Of a stretch of DNA of 64,000 nt, positions 13,501 through 24,634 are shown in pieces. Each line of letters starts with the position of its first letter. Position 1 is the first letter of the stretch. Source of the DNA: Mugil cephalus (Eukaryota > Chordata > Actinopteri > Mugiliformes > Mugilidae). Where the stretch lies: contig NC_061790.1 in NCBI RefSeq assembly GCF_022458985.1, forward strand, positions 43,501-107,500. The letters are read 5' to 3'. Position numbers and translations under genes: made by a program. Under the pieces are notes generated by a model. It worked only from the letters and a program-made list of their open reading frames with translations, was not told the DNA's origin and did no database searches.

Positions 13501-16500
13501 CTGCACATTCCTGCGGTACAACCGCAAACAAGAGCAGCGTCAGGAGATGATGGAACGACTGATCCAAGGTCAGGACTTCTTTGCCTCTGATATTTCATCG
13601 GCAGAGCATCAAGTGAAACTGTTAATTATTCTTAGTAATGTTTGTGAGGTTGGTTTTCAGTGAGACAACACGAGACCACATCAGTATATCAAACAGACCA
13701 ATGTTCCTCAGATCTTGCTCAGGGTCGCAGCTATTGGAACCGCCTGAGGTTCCTTGACGTTTGTGAAACTGCCACCGAGATTTTCTCCAGAAAATACTTC
13801 AACAAACACTTCCTGATACCAGCACTGGAACTGGTCCATGACCCCGTGGCCAATGTCAGGTAGTTCCTTGTCATTCTGTCCAGTGCAACAAAAATAATCT
13901 GTCTGAAACCAAAGCACCTGTCGATCTGTTCAACTGTTCACAGTCGCTCACATTTCTGTCTCTTAGGTACAAATTGTGCCAGTTGTTGCCCAGGTTACGT
14001 TCATCACTTCGTCTGCCGGCCGACAAACATCTTCTGCAGAAACTTGACTTCTGTGTCCAGAAGCTTCTCTGCAGGGAGAAGGACAAAGACGTGGTGGCTA
14101 CAATTCGCAAGGTAAGACTTATAAGAGACTAGTCCAAATTGTGACTTTACCATTTAACCCCTTTTCCCTGTTCGGGCATTTTTGTACATTTTATTCAACT
14201 TTTTTTTTCATTGTGTTATAATTTTGGCTGTGTTACAGCTTGTGGCTTGAATTTCTGCAGGAACTCTTCTCTTTATCCAAATATTTGAAACCCAGTGTCT
14301 TTTACTCTCACATATCATTTATACTTTCGTTATGCATTTTGACCCCTCTGGACACCTGTGTGGCAAAAATGTACATGTCCAAAAAACAGCCATAAAATCC
14401 TGGCTTGCTAAAAATCAGTTTCTCTAAAATGCACATATGTACATGACATATAGCCCTTGTTTCCAGGTCATATGTTCTGTTGTGTTCTCTTTTGTTGCTG
14501 TATTGCATGTTGTTGCAGCTTGCAATTAAATTCAATTCAATTCAATTTTATTTATATAGCGCCAATAACAATAAAAATTGTTTCAAGACACATCACAAAA
14601 ACCAGCCTGAAACCTCCAGAGCAGCCTGAGGGAAAAACTCCCTTTAACAGGAAGAAACCTGGAGCAGAACCAGCTCATATTGAGGAACCCTCTGCTGAAG
14701 ACCAGCCGGGTAGAACCAGAGAAGATAGAGAGAAGAAGAGCAGGAGAAACAAGATAAACTAACTTCTGTCATAGATACAAACATCAAGCTGAAGGAAACA
14801 TGTAGGATCTAGTAATATAACACATAGCTGATGATCTGTGACAGTTTGTGAGTATAACAGGAATCATGGGCAGGTTGGTGAATAGTTCATCTAGGTAGGA
14901 GTGGACACCTGGAGGAGGACATGAAGACTGGGACAGATGTAATTTATGGAGCTCCACAGGTCTGATACACAGACTCCAGACCATGAAGACTGGGCTGGTT
15001 GATGAGGCCACGGCAGCAGATGTAGCTTAGAACTCCACAGGTCAGATATTCAGCCTCCAGACCAGAGACCCTCACAAGAAGATGGAGGGGAGAGAGGGAG
15101 ACACAGTGGTTAGTAAATTATAAGAGATAGAAAATAAAATGATAAGATATTAGAGGACAAAGAGGAGAGGACATGTCCTCAGTGCATCGTCCCCCTGCAG
15201 CCTCGGCCTATAGCAGCATCACTAAGGGATGGTTAAGTCCAGCTCTAACTATAAGCTTTGTCTAAAAGGAAAGTCTTAGTCCTGACCTTAAACGTAGAGA
15301 CTGTGTCTGCCTCCAGAACCCAAACTGGGAGCTGGTTCCACAGGAGAGGAGCCTGATAGCTGAAGGTTCTACCTCCCATTCTACTTTTAGAACCTCTAGG
15401 AACCACAAGCAGACCTGCACTTAGAGATGGTAGTGATCTGTTGGGACAGTCTGGTTCTATGAGGACTTCATATATGATGGAGCTCGGCCTTTCAGGGCCT
15501 TGTAGGTAAGGAGGAGGATTTTAAATTCAATTCTAGATTTTAAAGGGAGCCAATGAAGAGAAGCTAATACTGGAGTAATATGATCTCTCTTGCTAATTCC
15601 TGTCAGTGCTCTTCAAACTGGAATCTGTCTGAAGATATGATTCAAACCAGTCTAGTGCAGTTCCTGTAATTCTGATCACACTTTCAAGTCTCTGTAGTAG
15701 AATACTGTGATCTATAGTGTCAAATGCAGCACTGAGATCTAGCAGGACAAGTATAGAGACAAGTCCATCGTCTGAAGCCATGAGGAGATCATTGGTAACT
15801 TTAACCAGAGCTGTTTCCGTGCTATGATGAGCTCTAAAACCTGACTGAAACTCTTCAAACAAACCAATACTGTTTAGATGATCAACCAACTGATTGACAA
15901 CAACTCTTTCCAAAACTTTAGAGATAAAAGGAAGGTTGGAAATTGGCCTATAGTTGCTAAAACATCTGGGTCAAGAGTGGGTTTTTTAAGTAATGGTTTA
16001 ATTACAGCAGTTTTAAAAGACTGGGGCACATATCCTGTTAATAAAGAGAAGTTAATCTGATTTAATATGGAGGTATTAATTAATGGATAAACCTCCTTGA
16101 GCAACTTAGTTGGGATGAGGTCTAGAAGACAAGTTGATGGTTTAGATGCTGTAATAACTGAAGTGAGCTCAGGAAGATCAATTAGGGAGAAAGAATCCAA
16201 ATATTGACTCGGTCCTACAGAAGTTTCTAATGACACTGTACTTACATCTTTGACAGATGGAAGGGTGCTATGAATTTTATCTCTAATGCCAACAATTTTA
16301 TCAGTGAAGAAGCTCATGAAGTCATTACTGCTGAGGGCTGAAGGAATAGATGCTCAACAGAGCTGTGACTCTTTGTCAGCCTGGCTACAGCTGAAAAGAA
16401 ATCTGGGGTTGTTCTTGTTTTCTTCTATTAATGAAGAATAATGTGCTGTTCTAATCTTACGGAGAGTTTTTTTATAAGTTGTTAAACTATCTTTCCAGGC

Positions 16501-19500
16501 TATGTGAGCTTCTTCAGAACTAGTGGAATGACAAATTCTTTCCAGCTTTGAACTACACAACTGTGAATTATACCATGGAGCTGCCCTCCTTCCATTTACC
16601 ACCTTCTTTTTTAGAGGAGCAACTAGATTTAGAGTTGTACTAAGCGATGCTGTCGTGCTGTCAACAAAATAATCTATTTGTGATGGAGTTAGATTGTGGT
16701 TGCTGACATCCACATCACTAACATAAGGCACTGAGGTAAATACTGAAGGTATTAATTCCTTATATCTAGTCACAGCATCATCAGATAAGTGTCTACCATA
16801 ACGAAATGTCTTTACAATTCCTGTGTAATTACTTATAGTAAATTCAAATGTTAAAGAGAATGATGGGACAATAGAGGGTTGTGAGAATATACGGTTAGAC
16901 CTTCAGTTTCTAGGCCATAAGTTAGTACAAGATCTAAGGTGTGATTGAAACAGTGAGTTGAACCATTTACATTCTGAGAAAAGCCAATTGAGTCTAATAA
17001 TGACATAAATGAAGAGCTAAGACTGTCACTGCCAACATCAACATGGATGTTAAAGTCACCTACTATAATGACTTTATCTGTTCTAAGCACTAAATCACAT
17101 AGAAACTCAGAGAATTCAGCTAAAAACTCAGAGTAAGGAGCAGGTGGGCGACACACCACAACAAAGAGAACTGGTTTTTGTGTTTTCCAGTCTGGATGAG
17201 CAAGACTAAGAGTGAGGCTTTCAAATGAATTAAAGCTTTGCTTAGGTCTAAGATTAATACATAAATCAGAGTGGAAGATTGCTGCGACTCCTCCTCGGCC
17301 TGAGCCTCCAGGAATGTGATAGTTACTATGACTGGGTGGCCTGGACTCATTTAAACTGACATACTCATCATCCTGCAGCCACGTTTCAGTCAAACTATAT
17401 AGATCAATCTGTTGTACTAGTGAATTTGGATAAGGTTCCTATGAATAACTCCTCTATTGTTATTTTTCCATTTAAAAAATCTGGGAGCAGACAGCACATC
17501 TATGGTTAAATGTTAAATGTTAAAATCACAGAGTCATGGTTTTATACTGGAATAGCAGCCAGATTAATAAATGCAGTTATAATGGAAGTTAATGGAGCAT
17601 TTTTGGCCATGAAGGAGTCCAGAGGGAGATTCTGACTCTACATAAAAAATACTAATGCAATCAAATCAATTTTATTGATAATCTTTGCCACATCCAAGAC
17701 TCTAATTACCAACAGACCCATCCAACTACTGTTTATTTTATGAAAAATCATTCATTTTTTGTGTTTTTTGTAAGAAATAATGACATTCTTTGAATCATTA
17801 GACCAGCATTTAAAGAGTTATAATCCTGAAAACTCTTGAAAGTAGTTTTGAGCAGGTCCTTAGTCGTTTAAGTGATTTATTAAATTAGAAAAAAATATTG
17901 ATGTATGTGGATATTATGGCAGTTTCTTTATGTGTGAACATTTTTGCCACAAAGGTGTCCTGCGGGTAGTAAATTTGAGGAGGACATAAGGGTTAAAACC
18001 GTGAATTAGTTTAGCCTGCCAACTGTAACGGATCATCAGCAATGAACTGTGTTCATCATGTCTTCCAGACAGTCCTGGAACTGGACAAACTGGACCTCTC
18101 TGAGCCTGTAAGTGAAGACACAGCTGTGAATTCATCAGGTTCACTTCTGGCCTGTAACCTCCTTGTTTCTTCTGTTTCGAGAAGTTTCACAAGAGGCAGG
18201 AGAAGGACCTGTTGGATCAGAAGAAGGAAAAAGAAGAAACCCTACTCCTAGAGATGGTGAGGCTGAGCTTGACAGCATCTCTTCAGTCTCAACCTGCCTG
18301 CTTTGTTTTAATGGCATCTTTATGTTGTCAGGAACAGCTGGAGCGCCAGCAGAGCGACGCAAAACTGAACTCTGACAAACACGAAAGGAAACGTGAGCTG
18401 ATGCTTGATTTTTGAAATGTTCCAATTCATCGTTCAGTCACTAAACTATTGTTCTTTGATAGGAAGGGACAGTAAAACCAGTCTGTCTGCAACCAAGTCC
18501 ATGTCTGTGTCTTCATCTGCAGCAACCTCCTCCTCAACTGGTGAGAATGATGAAGGTGTTGGTGATGATGATGATGATGGTGATGATGATGAGTATGATG
18601 ATGATGGTGATGATGGTGATGATGGTGATGATGATGAGTATGATGATGATGGTGATGGTCATGACTCCTCTGTGCAGGTAAAGAAATGAGGAAGGCTAAA
18701 CTCTCTCGGAGTCGGTCCCTGAGCAGCCAGCCGACATCGTCCAAACCATTGAACTCAGACAGACCTCTGTAAGAACAACCACCTCCTTCTCTCTCAGAGA
18801 TCAGGTCTGGAAACCATCTGTGATTCAGTCGATAGGGAGGAAGTAGAGTTCCTCTAAACTCTGACCTGATTTAATTTGTCTGGAATATGTGAGTGCAGGT
18901 CAGCATTGATGTCAACACAGCAAAGACAAACAGGTCTGGGACCGACCTGAACACAACTGGATAAAACCTGGGGCAGGTTCAGGCTCAGTCCAGGGTGGAG
19001 GTCTGGAGACTAAACTGAGGTTCAATGAATGCTTTTGTGTTTCAGGAAGGTTAAAGATCTGAGCTGTTCATCTGGACCTGGGAAGTCGTCCATGTTCTCC
19101 GGCAAAGGTACCCCCTCCCCAAACATCAGGGACTAACCCTAACATCAAGTCTTTATTCTCATATTACTTCCTGTGCGTCACAGATGAGTCCCTGAGGACA
19201 GCACACTTCACCATGGCGACCCAGTCCTCCTCCCCCTCCTCCCCCATGCCAGTCCTGATCCGCAGCAACACCACAAGCCTCCTAGACAGAGCCAGTACCC
19301 ATGACCAGAGAGACCACAGAACCAGTGCACTAGACCACAGAACTAATAGCATGGACCACAGGAACAATAAGATGGATCACAGGACCAGTACCTTGGACCT
19401 GCGCAGTAAAACAATGGACCGGGGGTGCGGAGTGAAGGACAACCAGTCCAGGAAGCTGTCTATGTGAGTTTCAGCCAAAGGTGAAAGGACAAACGGGTCC

Positions 19501-20804
19501 TTGAGATCTAACCTCTCAGAACCAGTCCCATTGAATCCTCCACTAAACCACCTGGATCCGTGTTTCATGCTTTAGACCAAGGGTTTGGTAACCTTCAACA
19601 CTCAAAGAGCCATTTGGACCCGTTTCCCACAGAAAAGAAAACACTGGGAAACACAACACCCCTTTGACATCTAAAATAAAGATAACACTGCATATATCGT
19701 TTTCACCTCTATGCTAGGCCTATGTATAAAAAAAACTATAGTGTGTTGCATTTATGAAATGAAAGACCTGCTACAGAGAAAATGAAATTGTATTTCTGCA
19801 TACATAACAGGGTTTTAATCATGGTTGCTTTACCTGCGGTCGATAAATAGCGGGCTGGACCTGCCGGCGGGTGTCGCACATCGGCAGTTGTGACGTATAT
19901 TTTGAGTGACAAAAAATTAAATACATTTTATTTTAATGTTACAAGATCATCATCAATTCAAATTTTAAATTATATTTAAAGAACTAATAGGTAAAACAAA
20001 ATACATTTGAAATAAACACTCGATAACAAGGAGTATGTGCTGCAATGCACTGTGGGAGTTCATTGTTTTTGGTTGATGTTACACATTGACTGTATGTAGA
20101 TGTTACAACCATGAGTTTGGTGTGGCATTCAACGTCATTCAGTTGTTGTGTAACTCCTGCTCGTTAACCCTAACCCTAATGAGCGAATAGTTGCTGCTAT
20201 TCTGAAGCAGTTAGTGTGAAAAAGTGAACAACTTTGGTCAGCGCCCTTGCTCCACACCGCTTACCACAGAGGGACGAAAGAGCTGCATGCAGGTCCAGAG
20301 CCGCGGGTTGCCGACCCCTGATCTAGACCCTGTTGTATCCCTGGTCTCCCTGGTTTATATTAAGAATTTACACAATCATCAAAACTCTCCACCCAGTCAC
20401 ATCCAGACTCAATCAGAGACATTTAAACCAGGGCTCTTCAACATTTTTCAAGGGCTCGGAGATATTTAGTAGGGACCCCATTCCTATTATATGTGTTCTA
20501 TATTAAACTCTGCCTAGTGCTATTTATAAATATACATTATTATTATCATTTTGCATTCAATATTAACCTATTCAAATAATACACAGGTTCAAATATTCAT
20601 TTTTTATTTCAAACATGTGCAGCAGCAGGGTGTTTGAGGGGGTCCGGCTCTCTTCTGGTTTTGGTTTTATTTGTTCATGTAAATAATGTGAATAGAAAAG
20701 ACTGGTTCCATTTTAAAAGTGATCCGTGATCCATTTGTCTGTTTTCTTACATTCATAGAAGCAGGAAGTCAAACTCCTTCAGCATCCAGTCGGGACAAGA
20801 CTGA
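3782..20804 (+). CDS. ppp4r4: Serine/threonine-protein phosphatase 4 regulatory subunit 4
   Basis: HEAT-repeat protein that binds the PP4 catalytic subunit in the cytoplasm. Coding exons: 3782-3874, 5526-5599, 7943-8045, 8125-8272, 8781-8854, 9011-9117, 9291-9398, 9593-9714, 9836-9958, 12036-12178, 12259-12378, 12480-12557, 13015-13098, 13200-13373, 13463-13568, 13712-13859, 13967-14111, 18069-18107, 18182-18256, 18332-18392, 18463-18540, 18678-18768, 19046-19107, 19184-19463, 20759-20804. All introns are GT-AG and phases agree, giving 893 aa (human about 873). Diagnostic matches include [55 protein letters not shown] and [13 protein letters not shown] chose ATG 3782 because it has A at -3 and G at +4; an in-frame weaker ATG is at 3767. 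Exon 24 could read into a stop at 19465, but its end is a consensus GTGAGT donor, and splicing to 20759 gives [14 protein letters not shown], recovering the human C-terminal SRKSN. Exon 24 carries a lineage-specific DHRTS-type repeat. Confidence 0.95.
3892..4035. repeat. (GGA)n and (GATGGT)n microsatellites
   Basis: A GGA run (about 3893-3938) starts 18 bases after the donor of PPP4R4 exon 1. It is followed by a GATGAT/GGTGAT run (about 3966-4033). Long Arg-, His- or Ser-rich frames over these runs are artefacts of the triplet repeats. Confidence 0.95.
4555..4755 (+). mobile_element. (AAT)n followed by an internally deleted interspersed repeat
   Basis: After an AAT run (about 4555-4588), 4618-4755 begins GGGCGGCACAGCGGCCCC, continues through TGCCTCCCAGTGAGAAG and ends GAAGATGAGATAAGATGATA. 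The same family appears in reverse orientation and longer at 23.83-24.14 kb, with GCATGTTCTCCCTGTG and CTGGAGACCTGTCC on its coding-like strand and the same GATGAGAT-type end. A widespread fish non-autonomous repeat is likely; I cannot name the family. Confidence 0.6.
4930..5400. repeat. 11-bp degenerate minisatellite in PPP4R4 intron 1
   Basis: Tandem degenerate units of the form AACTGATCTAT / AACTGATCAAT, roughly 40 copies, AT-rich. A short GAT run follows (5453-5485), just before the acceptor of exon 2. Confidence 0.95.
5655..6545. repeat. 28-bp minisatellite in PPP4R4 intron 2
   Basis: About 30 copies of a 28-bp unit containing CCTCCCAGCTAACAGTAGCT, with TTCCTAG/TTTCTAG/TTTCGAG variants and occasional 7-bp CTCCTAG insertions. 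The array starts about 55 bases after the exon 2 donor. One stray unit lies at 7620-7662, on the far side of the 6557-7616 insertion, so the insertion split the array. Confidence 0.95.
6557..7616. mobile_element. TIR-bearing DNA element inserted in the 28-bp array
   Basis: The ends are inverted repeats of about 30 bp: left 6557-6587 (AGAGCCGTATATTAGAGAG...), right 7588-7616 (...CTCTAACATATGGCTCT). They differ by a 2-bp indel and a few substitutions. A second inverted pair lies further in (CATGGGCGCCAT at about 6594; ATGGCGCCCATG at about 7514). Flanks GGTTCTTTCC and GGTTCTTCC look like a target-site duplication of about 8-10 bp. No transposase frame remains. An L2 3' tail is nested inside. 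Confidence 0.7.
7260..7490 (+). mobile_element. L2-type LINE 3' end nested in the TIR element
   Basis: The segment GGTTTCTTCCTGTTAAAAGG ... CTCTGGAGGTTTCAGG, ending in TGAATTGAACTGAA, is the reverse complement of the 3' tails at about 14.53-14.75 kb and 21.38-21.60 kb. This marks a 5'-truncated plus-strand insertion. Confidence 0.8.
8254..8705. repeat. 29-bp minisatellite spanning the PPP4R4 exon 4 splice donor
   Basis: The unit is the last 19 nt of exon 4 (CTGAACCACAGAGACACAG) plus the first 10 nt of intron 4 (GTAAACTCAC), repeated about 15 times. Each unit therefore carries its own CACAG/GTAAAC donor. The array ends about 75 bases before the acceptor of exon 5. Confidence 0.97.
10150..11465 (-). 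mobile_element. Rex1-type LINE fragment in PPP4R4 intron 9
   Basis: The minus strand at 10987-11178 encodes a conserved reverse-transcriptase peptide ([19 protein letters not shown], then [15 protein letters not shown]). It is continuous with decayed 5' sequence up to about 11.46 kb and 3' sequence down to about 10.15 kb. A CCTCCCT-rich run sits at 10675-10745. It is frameshifted and not intact. The Rex1 name is from memory of the fish family. Confidence 0.75.
14527..17420 (-). mobile_element. L2-type LINE, copy A, in PPP4R4 intron 17
   Basis: Minus-strand remnants in order: endonuclease (16851-17393, with [22 protein letters not shown]), a linker region (16354-16773), then reverse transcriptase (15874-16317 and 15593-15913, with [18 protein letters not shown] and [20 protein letters not shown]). 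The RT frame stops before the segment expected to hold the catalytic YADD box and runs into about 1 kb of 3' sequence ending in an ATTGAATTGAATT-type tail. It is 5'-truncated, frameshifted and inactive. The fish L2/Maui-type assignment is from memory of the RT motifs. Confidence 0.85.
18547..18665. repeat. (GAT)n microsatellite in PPP4R4 intron 21
   Basis: A GATGAT/GGTGAT run starts 6 bases after the exon 21 donor and ends just before the acceptor of exon 22, filling almost the whole intron. Confidence 0.95.
19578..20320. mobile_element. Non-autonomous hAT-like element in the last PPP4R4 intron
   Basis: The left end CAAGGGTTTGGTAACC and right end GGGTTGCCGACCCCTG are imperfect inverted repeats of the common CAGGGGTCGGCAACC hAT terminus. 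Flanking 8-mers CTTTAGAC (19570-19577) and ATCTAGAC (20321-20328) agree at 6 of 8 positions, as expected for an aged hAT target-site duplication. No transposase frame is present. A short TTAACCCTAACCCTAA run lies inside (about 20164). Confidence 0.75.
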
Positions 20805-21374
20805 AGATCACGATGTTATCACACCTCCACCAGGTCATCATCCAATCAGCAGCCAGGGTTTCCTTTCAGACAGCAGCTTCACAACATTACCCAGATTGCA
20901 ACGGGACATCATCTCTGCCTTACAGTCACAAACAGAGACAGTAGAATCTGACTTCTATTTGCATCTACTGAGCACTGTGTATTCTAATGATCTCATCCTG
21001 CCTCCTGATTGGTCAGTAAACTTCACTCACAAACTGTTGGTGTGTTCTTGTTTGAGACGTGTGATTGGCTGGAACTCTAGTTGTGATCAAACCATATATT
21101 TACAGATATAATAGAGTTTAATAAAGTCACACTGACACGTTATTCATCACTAACAGAGTTACTTCATGTCTGTCTCTGATCATCTACTTTCTCTGGAGTT
21201 AGTTTGGTTCCAGTTCTACTGAAATCTGTCCAGGATACGTCCTCTAACCCCAGGACACGTCCAGGACACGTCCAGGACACGTCCATGCACGCTATACATG
21301 CTACAGGTCTAGTCTGGGCACAGACACATAGATTGTCTTCAGGATTGTTCTTTCTGTAGCTCTGCTCCTAATAA
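20805..21374. other. PPP4R4 3' flank, no further gene seen
   Basis: After the TGA at 20804 the DNA contains a stop-limited frame continuing from the exon in another phase and no recognised domain. AATAAA occurs at 21119-21124 (TTTAATAAAGTC) and is the best candidate polyadenylation signal for PPP4R4. Confidence 0.5.
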
Positions 21375-23255
21375 TTCAGTTCAATTCAGTTTTATTTATA
21401 TAGCACCAATAACAACACAAATTGTCTCAAGACTCTTTACAAAAACCTGAAACCTCCAGAGCAGCATGAAGGAAAAAATTCCCTTTAACAGGAAGAAACC
21501 TGGAGCAGAACCAGCTCATATGGAGGAACCATCTGCTGAAGACCAGCCGGGTAGAACCAGAGAAGATAGAGAGAAAAGAAGAACAGGAGAAACACGCGGT
21601 TAGTAATAGAAAGGTCATAATATTGGTCCTAGCACAGAACCCTGAGGAACTCCATAGCTTACTTTGGTAAATATAGAAGAGTTGTTGTTTACATGGACAA
21701 ACTGGAATCTGTCTGACACATATGATTCAAACCAGTCTAGTGCAGTTCCTGTAATCGTGATCACACTTTCAAGTCTCTGTAGTAGAATACTGTGATCTAT
21801 AGTGTCAAATGCAGCACTGAGATCTAACAGGACAAGTATAGAGACAAGTCCATCGTCTGAAGCCATGAGGAGATCATTGGTAACTTTAACCAGAGCTGTT
21901 TCTGTGCTATGATGAGCTCTAAAACCTGACTGAAACTCTTCAAACAAACCATTCCTGTTTAAATGATCAACCAACTGATTGACAACAACCCTTTCCAAAA
22001 CTTTAGAGATAAAAGGAAGGTTGGAACTTGGCCTATAGTTGCTAAAACATCTGGGTCAAGAGTGGTTTTTTTAAGTAATGGTTTAATTACAGCAGTTTCA
22101 AAAGACTGGGGCACATATCCTGTTAATAAAGAGAAGTTAATCTGATTTAATATGGAGGTATTAATTAATGGATAAACCTCCTGGAGCAGCTTAGTTGGGA
22201 TGGAGTCTAGAAGACAAGTTGATGGTTTAGATGCTGTAATAACTGAAGTGAGCTCAGGAAGATCAATTAGGGAGAAAGAATCCAAATACTGACTCGGTCC
22301 TACAGAGGTTTCTAATGCCACTGTACTTACATCTTTGACAGATGGAAGGATGCTATGAATTTTATCTCTAATGCAACAATTTTATCAGAGAAGAAGCTCA
22401 TGAAGTCATTACTGCTGAGGTCTGAAGGAATAGATGCTCAACAGAGCTGTGACTCTTTGTCAGCCTGGCTACAGCTGAAAAGAAATCTGGGCTTGTTCTT
22501 GTTTTCTTCTATTAATGAAGAATAATGTGCTGTTCTAATCTTATGGAGAGTTTTTTTATAAGTTGTTAAACTATCTTTCCAGGCTATGTGAGCTTCTTCA
22601 GAACTAGTGGAATGACAAATTCTTTCCAGCTTTGAACTACACAACTGTGAATTATACCATGGAGCTTCCCTCCTTCCATTTACCACCTTCTTTTTTAGAG
22701 GAGCAACTAGATTTAAAGTTGTACTAAGCGATGCTGTCGTGCTGTCAACAAAATAATCTATTTGTGATGGAGTTAGATTGTGGTTGCTGACATCCACATC
22801 ACTGACATAAGGCACTGAGGTAAATACTGAAGGTATTAATTCCTTATATCTAGTCACAGCATCATCAGATAAGTGTCTACCATAACGAAATGTCTTTACA
22901 ATTTCTGTGTAATTACTTATAGTAAATTCAAATGTTAAAGAGAATGATGGGACAATAGAGGGTTGTGAGAATATACGGTTAGACCTTCAGTTTCTAGGCC
23001 ATAAGTTAGTACAAGATCTAAGGTGTGATTGAAACAGTGAGTTGAACCATTTACATTCTGAGAAAAGCCAATTGAGTCTAATAATGACATAAATGAAGAG
23101 CTAAGACTGTCACTGCCAACATCAACATGGATGTTAAAGTCACCTACTATAATGACTTTATCTGTTCTAAGCACTAAATCACAGAGAAAATCTGAGAATT
23201 CAGCTAAAAACTCAGAGTAAGGAGCAGGTGGGTGACACACCACAACAAAGAGAAC
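21375..23255 (-). mobile_element. L2-type LINE, copy B, downstream of PPP4R4
   Basis: Close relative of copy A on the same strand, with near-identical peptides: endonuclease part 22935-23243, linker 22438-22857, RT 21959-22321 and 21615-21998. RT extends slightly further than copy A ([21 protein letters not shown], then GVPQGSVLG), then joins the 3' tail directly. The YADD region is missing here too. The 5' truncation lies near 23255. Confidence 0.87.
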
Positions 23256-23825
23256 ATCATGAATCAGTTTAACCTCTGTACAGCTCCTCCAGTCACGTCA
23301 CATATCCCACATCCGAAAAGTTACGTCTCCATATCAACAGTCACAAATAATACAAAACAACTGGACAACCCAACAACAATAAACACAATCATTCACACCA
23401 AAATGTATAAAGTAAATGGATGAATTTAGAGAAAAACTCAAATTTTCCAGAGCAGCAGTGGATGGAAACCTGAGAGCTACACAACAGAACGAAAATAACA
23501 GTGATCAGAGTAATTCATTGCAATAAAATCCACAAATACTCCAAAACAAATGTCAAGTGAAGAAATAAACAGATCAATACAATTGCTAATTACATTTAAA
23601 AAAAAGTGCATTTCTTTGCAATAATTGTCCTTATCTGAGGAGTCTGCTCTGGTCTTTGACTTCATGTCCTTCTACTGGATGTTTGTTAACTGTGTCTGTC
23701 TCTTCACTGGTTCTGGTCCATCATTTGTTTTATTCCATCTATCTCCTCCAGGCTGCGATCTTTACACCAAACAACATAGTTTTCTGTCTCTAGTATAAAT
23801 GGACCATGATCAGTGTAGATCTTAT

Positions 23826-24225
23826 ATGATACCATCTCATCTCATCTTCCATACTACTTAACCCTCACTAAGGTCGTGGGGGGGTCTGGACTCTATCCCA
23901 GCTGGCATCAGGCGAGAGGGGGGGTCCACCCTGGACAGGTCTCCAGCCTATCGCAGGACTAACACAGGGACAAACAGAGACAAACAGCCACCAATCAGCC
24001 TAACCAGCATGTCTTTGGAGGTGGGAGGAAACTGGAGAACCCGGAGAAAACCCATGGGAACACAGGGAGAACATGCAAACTCCCCCCAGAAAGACCCGAG
24101 CTGGACTCAAACCCAGACCTTCTCACTGGGAGGCATCAGCCCTACATTATATTATATTATATTATATTATATTATATTATATTATATCATATTATATTAT
24201 ATTAGGGTTAGGGTTAGGAATTAGT
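23826..24225 (-). mobile_element. Interspersed non-autonomous repeat with (ATATT)n
   Basis: Longer reverse-orientation relative of the 4618-4755 repeat, with CATGCAAACTCCCCCCAG and CTTTGGAGGTGGGAGGAAAC as written on the plus strand. It is followed by an ATATT pentamer run (about 24146-24200) and two TTAGGG-type repeats (24203-24219). 23256-23825 shows no recognised gene. Confidence 0.65.
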
Positions 24226-24634
24226 TGTATGAATTGACATTGCATCGTTTTATTTATCATGTACTTATGTTCGGGGCTGAATAACATCACAACATTTTTA
24301 ACATAACACGTTTATTCAGAGGCAACTGATTGAATAGTCAGTACATACGACATCATAGTGGTTGTCATGCTAACATGCTAATTAGCTCTAAACACAACAG
24401 CTTTTGTTGTCAAGTCACGTGATGGGATGTGACCTGTTAACTCAGTGATAAAACCAACCCACCAGCAGGGGGCGCCATGTTAAATAAACCCTAACCTCAT
24501 GCTAGCAGGTTTAAAAGATTATTACGTAACACACATCAGTAGCTAACTGTTGGACATGTGTTGACCTGATGGTAGCGTTAGAGGACGTCCTCTCAGTTCA
24601 TCCTCAGGGGGACATGGGAAGCAGGTGAACTCAT

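Noticed and set aside
20160-20180. TTAGGG-type runs (20164, 24203, 56052) as telomeric fusion sites
   Set aside because: Only two or three repeats each, embedded in transposon or minisatellite sequence.
20719-21111. 130-codon frame after PPP4R4
   Set aside because: It begins in the last intron and reads exon 25 in the wrong phase; spliced phase gives SRKSN and a stop at 20802-20804.
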